Assembly (NCBI GenBank): GCA_016928605.1
Contig: JAFGKN010000739.1
Location: 1-6,485, forward strand
Direction: 5' to 3'
DNA length: 6,485 bases
DNA from: Planctomycetota bacterium
Lineage (GTDB): Bacteria > Planctomycetota > UBA8108
Shown: positions 1 to 5,400 of the stretch, piece after piece
Position numbering within the stretch: position 1 is the first letter of the stretch
How the letters are laid out: every line of letters starts with the position of its first letter
Made by a program: the position numbers and the translations under genes
Notes under the pieces: model-generated
Database searches by the model: none
What the model was told of the DNA's origin: nothing
The model's input: the letters and a program-made list of their open reading frames with translations, nothing else

Positions 1-192
1 CGGCGATGACTCGCACTCATCGGGAACGGAGTTGCCGTTGCAGTCCTCGCTCTGCCCCGTGGCGATGTCCTCTCCATCGATCACGCCGTTCCCGTTGCAA
101 TCAGAGGCCGACAGGGACAGACACAGCGATGGCGAGAGGCAGAGCAGGAGCGCGACGCAAAAACAGGAGCGCGAGCAGAGATTCCTTGACAT
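1..192 (-). CDS. Secreted protein with dockerin-like DCNGNG repeats (N-terminal part, runs off the left edge)
   Basis: The first 64 codons of a minus-strand gene are present; the rest lies beyond base 1. Translation begins MSRNLCSRSCFCVALLLC, a basic start followed by a hydrophobic core (residues about 11-29), so an export signal peptide with probable cleavage after Ala29. The mature protein opens with two EF-hand-like repeats. The first is DCNGNGVIDGEDI (residues 31-43) and the second is DCNGNSVPDECE (residues 50-61). Each has acidic or Asn side chains at loop positions 1, 3, 5, 9 and 12, as in type I dockerin calcium loops. Such repeats are common in secreted proteins of planctomycetes and similar lineages, where they do not imply a cellulosome. 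The ATG at 190-192 is the first possible start, because an in-frame TGA lies three codons upstream at 199-201. The function of the missing part cannot be told. Confidence 0.8.
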   Translation of the reverse strand, partial: MSRNLCSRSCFCVALLLCLSPSLCLSLSASDCNGNGVIDGEDIATGQSEDCNGNSVPDECESSP

Positions 193-205
193 ACCAGATC
201 AATTG

Positions 206-212
206 TCCTTCC
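206..212 (-). promoter_or_regulatory. Possible ribosome binding site for the dockerin-like gene
   Basis: GGAAGGA reads on the minus strand upstream of the ATG at 192. The spacer is 13 bases, longer than usual, so the site is plausible but not strong. No better purine-rich site lies closer. No convincing -35/-10 pair was found upstream. Confidence 0.35.
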
Positions 213-336
213 CAGCGCTTACTTCAAATTACTGGCGAAAGGCTTTCTCGAAGTGTACCACCAGAACCGGCGGCCGGAATCTCGTTCCTGGCTATAGACC
301 AGAAGCGGTCCACAGCGCCGGCTCCTCCCACGACTC

Positions 337-360
337 GAGAGAGAAAGAAGAAGAGGAAGA
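337..360. repeat. Homopurine tract
   Basis: Twenty-four consecutive purines on the plus strand, rich in GAGA and GAAG. The role is unknown. It lies about 145 bases upstream of the start codon of the left-edge gene. Such tracts can be simple low-complexity DNA. Confidence 0.6.
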
Positions 361-372
361 TTCTTTGAACGC

Positions 373-398
373 CAGAGGGCACCGAGGAGCACAGAGGA
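373..398. repeat. Short degenerate CAGAGG/CGAGG tandem repeat
   Basis: The plus strand shows CAGAGGGCAC, then CGAGGAGCAC, then AGAGGA: near-copies of a roughly 10-base unit. It resembles the CACAGAGG-type intergenic repeats that I recall from many environmental bacterial genomes, but it is short and degenerate, so the match is tentative. Confidence 0.35.
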
Positions 399-630
399 TC
401 AAAACCGACAGAACGTTGGTGGCGTGGTCGGTTGTCGGTGTGCATCGGCTGCTCCCCTGCCCCTCTTCCTTCCTTTTCCTGCCTTCCGGTATTCCTTATC
501 ATCCATCTTTTTCTTCATTCGTAAGCCTTCACCGGCCATCGGGCCAGAGAGTGCTTATGAGGAGGCGGGAATGAGCCGTGTCAAGGTCGTGGTTGCTCGA
601 CGACGTGCCTCACAGGGCGGTCCCGCGAGA

Positions 631-675
631 AGCCTGCGTGTCCCGTCAAGGGACACTGCATCACGCGTGCAGGCT
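631..675. repeat. Nested inverted repeat (hairpin-forming)
   Basis: The inner hairpin has perfect 7-base arms GTGTCCC (638-644) and GGGACAC (650-656) around a 5-base loop GTCAA. The outer arms AGCCTGC (631-637) and GCAGGCT (669-675) are also perfect. On the left the outer arm abuts the inner one. On the right, 12 bases containing the palindrome ACGCGT intervene. There is no T-tract on either strand, so it is not a canonical intrinsic terminator. Confidence 0.7.
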
Positions 676-689
676 CGACACTCTCGAGC
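673..689. repeat. Small inverted repeat GCTCGA/TCGAGC
   Basis: Perfect 6-base arms at 673-678 and 684-689 enclose a 5-base loop (CACTC). It overlaps the end of the preceding nested repeat by three bases and sits just before the next one. Alone it would be weak; its interest comes from being the middle of three consecutive hairpins. Confidence 0.5.
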
Positions 690-691
690 AT

Positions 692-728
692 ACCAGGAAA
701 GGAAAAAGCTGCTTCCCTCTTTCCTGGT
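692..728. repeat. Inverted repeat directly past the stop of the decayed cytochrome gene
   Basis: Perfect 10-base arms ACCAGGAAAG (692-701) and CTTTCCTGGT (719-728) enclose 17 bases that can partly pair further. On the minus strand it follows the in-frame TGA at 730-732 by one base. That position suggests a transcription end or mRNA-stabilising hairpin for a former gene, but the DNA after it has no T-run. It could equally be a mobile-element end. Confidence 0.65.
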
Positions 729-729
729 T

Positions 730-1191
730 TCAGGGCAGCCTGCGGTCCAAAGCCATCGACTCGAGGTCCTGCTCGTCCCGGCTCGCGTAGATCGCGTTGA
801 ACACATGGTGAGGCGACGGTGGAGGGAGCCTGACCCAACGGCTGACCGCACGAAAAAGACGCAGTTCTCGGTCCTCGAGCACAACCTTGGCGCTGAGCCG
901 TGCTCGACTTGGGCGCTGAAAGCGCATAAAGGCGTCCTCGCCGACTCGCATCCGAGCCGCGCGCGTATCAGGCAGAAGGCCCGCTCCCCTCGAGCGAAGA
1001 GATCTGCTTCTGGGCGGATTCGACCTGCCTCCCTCCATCAGCCGCGCGCAGGAGTCGAGCCTGATGCCTCCCTTGCAGCGGCTCTCGTTGTGGCACCGCA
1101 CGCAGTTCTCGCGAAAGAACAGCAAGGCCTAATCCTCGTAGGTGATCTTCTCATCCGCCTTGCCTTCGGCCGGCAACGCCCCCCGCCCAAC
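730..1191 (-). pseudogene. Decayed planctomycete-type cytochrome c domain protein (N-terminal remnant)
   Basis: Read on the minus strand, the segment gives ALPAEGKADEKITYED, then an in-frame TAG (1129-1131), then ALLFFRENCVRCHNESRCKG and GIRLDSCARLMEGG. This follows the start of many planctomycete proteins with an N-terminal c-type cytochrome domain ahead of DUF1549/DUF1553 or DUF1587/DUF1592 regions: a K-I-T-Y-E/D-D-H lead, a CxxCH heme site, then KGGLDL and a LMEGG loop. The heme motif CVRCH is intact. After it the expected MPP and W-hydrophobic segment survives only loosely (ELRLFRAVSRWVRL), and the frame ends at a TGA (730-732). No start codon, signal peptide or large downstream domain remains. 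I therefore read it as a truncated, stop-interrupted remnant. The cytochrome match is by motif memory, so a chance or highly divergent gene is possible. Confidence 0.5.
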
Positions 1192-1292
1192 CCGCAGATG
1201 GTCAACTCCTTCGCGATCTCTGCGAGTTCGGCCTCTCGTCCCCTGGGTAGGAATTTGTGAGCGAGTTTCCCGCATCTCCTTAGAATAGCTCT

Positions 1293-2075
1293 ATGAGCTG
1301 GTCCGTCTTCCTCATCGATGAGCTGTTGCCGCTTCCCGTCGCACTCCTGGGCAAGCTGGTTCACCGCATTGCTGGTGGGGTCCTCCAGGACCACGTGCAG
1401 CGCTTGAAGATCCACTATGGCTGGCTCGCACAAGGTCTCCACGAGGAGCAGGCCGACGAGCTGCTGCGGGGTCTGGAGACCCATGATCTCCACGGCCTGA
1501 AGAAGCGGGAAGACCAGCTGATCAAAATCGAGCGGAAGACTACTGTCCACCAGGCTCTTCCTCTCGATGACGGCATCCACATCCCCGTGGGGCGCAGCGG
1601 CAAGATGCAGGTGGTCCCCTGGTCAGCTCTCACCGTGGTCTCCATCGGAAGTGTTCCCTGGTTCCGGCAGGAGGCCGTTGTCGAAAAGAGAAAGAAGCTG
1701 AGTGGCATCAACCTTACGGGTACCCTGCTCACGGGAATCCCGATTCCTTCCTACAAGACCGTGGAGAAGACGAAGTACGAGCAGATCGCTCACGAGGGCA
1801 TCCTGGTCCAGCTCGTCTTCGTCGAGCGCGGTCTTGTCCTCGAGATCCGACCCTCCGAGTTCCGCTACGATTATCTCGGAGATCGACGGTCAATGACCTC
1901 TGCCCAGAACTTCTTCATACTCCTCGAAGACCTGGAGCGATACACCGCGGAGAGTGCTCACTGGACAGAGATCTCGCGGGACTTTCTGGAGACCGGTTAT
2001 CTCGCCCACGCCTTCGAGAACGAGGGAGCCTTCCATCGCTTCAACCTTTGGATCGCAGAGAAGACGGTCCCCTGA
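1293..2075 (+). CDS. Hypothetical protein, 260 residues, unrecognised; may be an antisense shadow
   Basis: This frame is open from the ATG at 1293 to the TGA at 2073-2075. It follows an in-frame TAG at 1281-1283. By hand count over parts of the frame, G+C is high at codon positions 1 and 3 and low (about one third) at position 2, the pattern of real coding DNA. Codon choice is also biased (AAG, ATC, GAG, CAC strongly preferred). The protein looks soluble, with Trp, Tyr and Phe spread along it, no signal peptide, no membrane segment and no motif I recognise. Against it, there is no Shine-Dalgarno sequence before the ATG. The complementary frame on the minus strand uses the same triplets and is broken by only two TGA stops, so a decayed minus-strand gene would look similar. 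It is the only plus-strand candidate in a window of minus-strand genes. Confidence 0.38.
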   Translation: MSWSVFLIDELLPLPVALLGKLVHRIAGGVLQDHVQRLKIHYGWLAQGLHEEQADELLRGLETHDLHGLKKREDQLIKIERKTTVHQALPLDDGIHIPVGRSGKMQVVPWSALTVVSIGSVPWFRQEAVVEKRKKLSGINLTGTLLTGIPIPSYKTVEKTKYEQIAHEGILVQLVFVERGLVLEIRPSEFRYDYLGDRRSMTSAQNFFILLEDLERYTAESAHWTEISRDFLETGYLAHAFENEGAFHRFNLWIAEKTVP

Positions 2076-2443
2076 GAGGAGGGCGAGGATGTCCACGGCC
2101 GAGAGAAGTCGGTGATCCGTCTTGAGAGCAGGATGTTGCTTGCCGCGGTAGGGCTCAGGCGAGGGCCATTTCGTCGCCGTGCCCCTCGCCGCATGTTGGG
2201 TGGCTGAGCCTCCAGTAGTCTGTGGCGCAGGCGCTCGCCTTTCTCGCCGTAGAGATCCCTCCGCTCGGCTGAAGCGTGGCACTCTTCTCCTCATCGCCGC
2301 GCTTGGACTTCTCTTCCCGGGGCGCCACCGGCGATCCTCGGTGTCTTCCTCTCCCATCGTCGAAGGTGCCGCGCCGAGTCTTGCGTCGCGAGACCTTGAT
2401 GGGGTGCGTCCGCCTCCTCGATAGCATCGCTCGCGGCGGGCGG
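2076..2443. other. Spacer downstream of the large fusion gene, no supported gene
   Basis: This 368-base stretch separates two converging frames: the plus-strand frame ending at 2075 and the minus-strand fusion gene ending at 2444. An AGGAGGG (2077-2083) stands five bases before an ATG at 2089, but that frame stops after eight codons. A plus-strand stretch near 2268-2330 reads as a hydrophobic, signal-like segment, but it has no good start and stops at 2424. No clear terminator hairpin with a T-run was found for the fusion gene. Confidence 0.45.
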
Positions 2444-5400
2444 TCACCTCAGCCGAGGCATGGCGATGGCCTCTCCGCGGAGCTGCCTGGCCTGCTCCTC
2501 GGGATCCGTGGTTCCGTAGAAGATCGCATTGAGATCGATCCAGGCCGCGATCCGCCGCATCTCGTCGGGCGACAGCCGGACTCCCTCGTGCCCCTCCCGG
2601 AGGAGACGGAGGAGGCGGCTGCCGGGCGCGCCGTAGAGTCCGCCGGGGGGCGTGACCTCGACCTGGTTGCGCGCGCCGAACCGCGGCACGAGCGCGGCCG
2701 CGGCATTGCGGGGATTCGTCCCCTCGCCCCAGAAGCTCGCGTCACCGCAGAGCGACCAGTAGGATCTCGTGAAACCGCGCTCCGGAAGAGTGCGCAGGTC
2801 GATCTTGCCTTCGGTCGTCTCGCCGCCGTGGCAGCTCACGCAGCGGCGGTCGAGGATGGGCTGCACGACCTCCACGAAGGAGAAGGGCCGCCCGCCCAGG
2901 TCGCCGGGCTCTATGCGCGAGGCGGGCCGGAGGGCGGCGATCGCGGTCCGGTTGGCCGGCGCCGTCTGGCGATGCTCGTGGCAGCCGATGCAGGAGACCT
3001 TCTCGCCCGGCTGCAGGTACGTGAGCGTGCGCATGGTCTGGATCGCGAGGCCGTTCTCGTCGAGCGCCTGGAAGAGGACTGGCGTGCGCGGCGGGACGAG
3101 GAACCGCGCGGATCCATCGGCCTCCACCGCCACAGTCCCCAGAATCGCGCGCGCGTTTTCCTCCGCGGCGAGCCCGACGGGCGGGGTGTTCGCGACGGGC
3201 GTGCTCTTGGGGAAGATCTGGACGACGCGGATCTCCTTCACTCTTTGTCCCGTGACGTCTTCCAGTCCTCGATAGGCATCGAGCAGGAGGATCTCGCCGA
3301 GCGCCGTCGACCCCGCAGACTCCGCCGCGGGGAGGAGGGGCGGCTCGGGCCGCGCACGGAGGGGAGTCGGATTCGTGCTTCCGATCTCCGGGTCGCGGAA
3401 GATCAGCTCACGCCGGCCGAACACGTCGAGGAGGTAGATGCCGAGCGCGGCAGGATCGTTCGCACCGGGCTCCCAGACGAGGGGACGGGGACTGTACGCC
3501 ACCAGGTAACAGGTCTCCGAGAGCGGAAAAGGCGCCGAGAAGTACTCGCGGATATCGCGCGATTCCGCCTCCGGAAACGGGATCTCGGGAGTGATGCGAG
3601 TGACGGCGTCGAGGCCGTTGACGGCGAGCCGCGGGTCGACGATGGCGATGGAGCCCGCGGTGATCGAGTGGTGGGCTGAGGCCGTGAAGATGATCTTTCC
3701 GGTCCCCGGAATTGGCCGGGCCTGGAAGGCACAGTGAGGACGGGAGGTGGCATTGCCCCAGAGCGCGACGGGGTTCGATCCGTCCGGACGCGCAGCCCAG
3801 AGGTTCTGATGGGTCACGGCGTCCCGGTCGATGTAGTCCCAGCGGCTGTAGAGGACCCGTCCGTCGTCCAGCACCGAGGGGAACCACTCGTTCGTGTCGT
3901 GGAAGGAGATCGTCCGGAGATCGCTGCCGTCCGGATTCATCCGGTGGAGCGTGTAGACGTGCCAGCGCGGGCTGAACTGCGCTCCGAAGCATCGCGCGTA
4001 GCCGCCGCGACGCGTCGAGCAGAAGGCGATAGCTCCGCCCGGAAGGTAGGTCGGCATGAGGTCATCGAAAGGGCCGCGCGTCAGCTGGCGGAGGCCGGAC
4101 CCATCGACGTCTGCTTCCCAGACGTGGAAGAAACCGACATCGTGCTCGTTGTCCAGGCGCGCGGGATCGCGGTTCTCGCCGTCCGTTTGGACGAAGGAGA
4201 AGACGACTCGCCGAGCGTCGAAGGAAAGCCGCGGCTCGAGGACGCTCCCGCAGCCGAGTCGATCGCGCAGGATGTCGCGCGTCCGCAGCGAGTAGCCCGG
4301 CTCCTCGAGGACGAAAAGGCCGCCGCCGGGCCGGGCGCGCCAGCCGTAATACTGCATGACGAGATGGCTGTAGGAGGTCGGAACGCGCCGCGCGAAGAGC
4401 AGCTCACCGAAATCGAGGAGCGGATTCTCAAGGGCGATCCTCCGCCGGAGCCAGCGAGACCGCAGGTAGAGGCGGTCCGCAGCTTCCCGTGCGACGATTC
4501 CGGCTCCGGCCGCGCGAGCCAACCGATTCCAGAGGATCTCCTCCTCGCGAAGGAGTCCGTCGCCGCCGAGGGCGCGGAGGTCCTCGATGAGCAGCCGCGC
4601 CGTCTCCAGGTGCTTTCTCGCCGCTCGCAGAGGAGAGAATCCGTCGCTCGCCCTGCCGTCCTCCCGGGCCCAGTCCTCGAGGAGGAGACTCCAGAGGTCG
4701 AGATCCGGGACGCGAGAAGCGGCCGCGGGCGGACCCCGCGGGGACTCCTCGTGCGGAGCGGACTCCGTCCCCTCGAGACGGCGGAAAGCGGCCCCGACGA
4801 CCGCGCGCAGCGGATCGACCGCGGCGCGGGGCTCCTCCTCGCCCCGGAGCAGCTCCGCGATGCCGGTCCAGCCCCGCAGAGGATGACCGCGGAAGGGAAG
4901 GAGCACGAGAGATGGAAGCTCGACGGTCTCGCCGCGGCGGGCGGTCCAGCCTTCGGGATCCTGCGCGGAGATCTCGAGGCGAGGCTCGCCGGTCTCGCTC
5001 AGCAGCGAGCTCACGCGCCATGCCGGAGCGATGTCTCGAGCCATGCTGTCTCCCGCGATGGCCCACGCGACACCTCCGCCGCCGTCGGCGCCGCTCAGCA
5101 CGCCCACTGGCAGGCAGCTGGCAGACGTCGCCTCGCTGGTGCTAGCCGACGTCAGAGGGAACGTCATCTCGTCGAGATCGAGGGTGAAGGCCCTCAGCGC
5201 CGGCCCCTCGCGATCGCCGGCGGATCCGACCTCCATCTCGTAGAACCAGCCCCCGGCGCCCTGCTTCTCGATGGTGAAGTCCTGCGAGGCGCGGTGCTCG
5301 GCTCCGTCCGCCGAACGGATCACGGGATCCCAGTGCGTGGTGTCGTGGTAGTACTCTCCTCGCTTGTGGATGATGAACCGGAGGACATCTCCGCGCTTCA

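Larger units (their letters stand above)
193..630. other. Apparently non-coding stretch upstream of the dockerin-like gene
   Basis: No reading frame here has a recognisable protein, a good start or natural composition. GC content drops in places, for example 481-540. The stretch holds a 24-base pure purine run on the plus strand (337-360), a 21-base pure pyrimidine run (460-480), and a short degenerate CAGAGG-type repeat (373-398). It probably contains the promoter of the minus-strand gene starting at 192, but I cannot point to one. Confidence 0.5.

Noticed and set aside
334..994. Five copies of CTCGAG within about 660 bases.
   Set aside because: The hexamer is also frequent in the fusion gene, where CTC and GAG are favoured codons, and the copies share no flanking sequence. 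It is likely a composition effect.
571..1260. Plus-strand frame with a good-looking AGGAGG (560-565) five bases before an ATG at 571.
   Set aside because: The product is Arg/Ser/Ala-rich without any family resemblance, and it lies directly opposite the CxxCH cytochrome remnant in the same triplet phase. The Shine-Dalgarno-like sequence is probably chance.
2077..2115. AGGAGGG followed by an ATG at 2089, suggesting a small gene after the plus-strand frame.
   Set aside because: The frame encodes only eight residues before TGA and resembles no known leader peptide.
2179..2424. Plus-strand frame with a hydrophobic segment (TLLLIAALGLLFPG) and a stretch, VEGAAPSLASRDLDG, that faintly recalls the start of exported thioredoxin-like proteins.
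   Set aside because: The resemblance covers only about ten residues, there is no proper start or ribosome site, and the frame stops before any catalytic CxxC.
2155..2427. Minus-strand 90-codon frame just downstream of the fusion gene.
   Set aside because: It is Arg/Lys-rich with no motif, no ribosome binding site and a composition typical of random GC-rich frames.
2276..3679. Long plus-strand open frame of 467 codons antisense to the 3' part of the fusion gene.
   Set aside because: It is rich in Arg, Gly, Asp and Ala, has no recognisable motif, and lies almost wholly opposite the clearly conserved HzsA-like coding sequence. It is an antisense shadow of a GC-rich gene.
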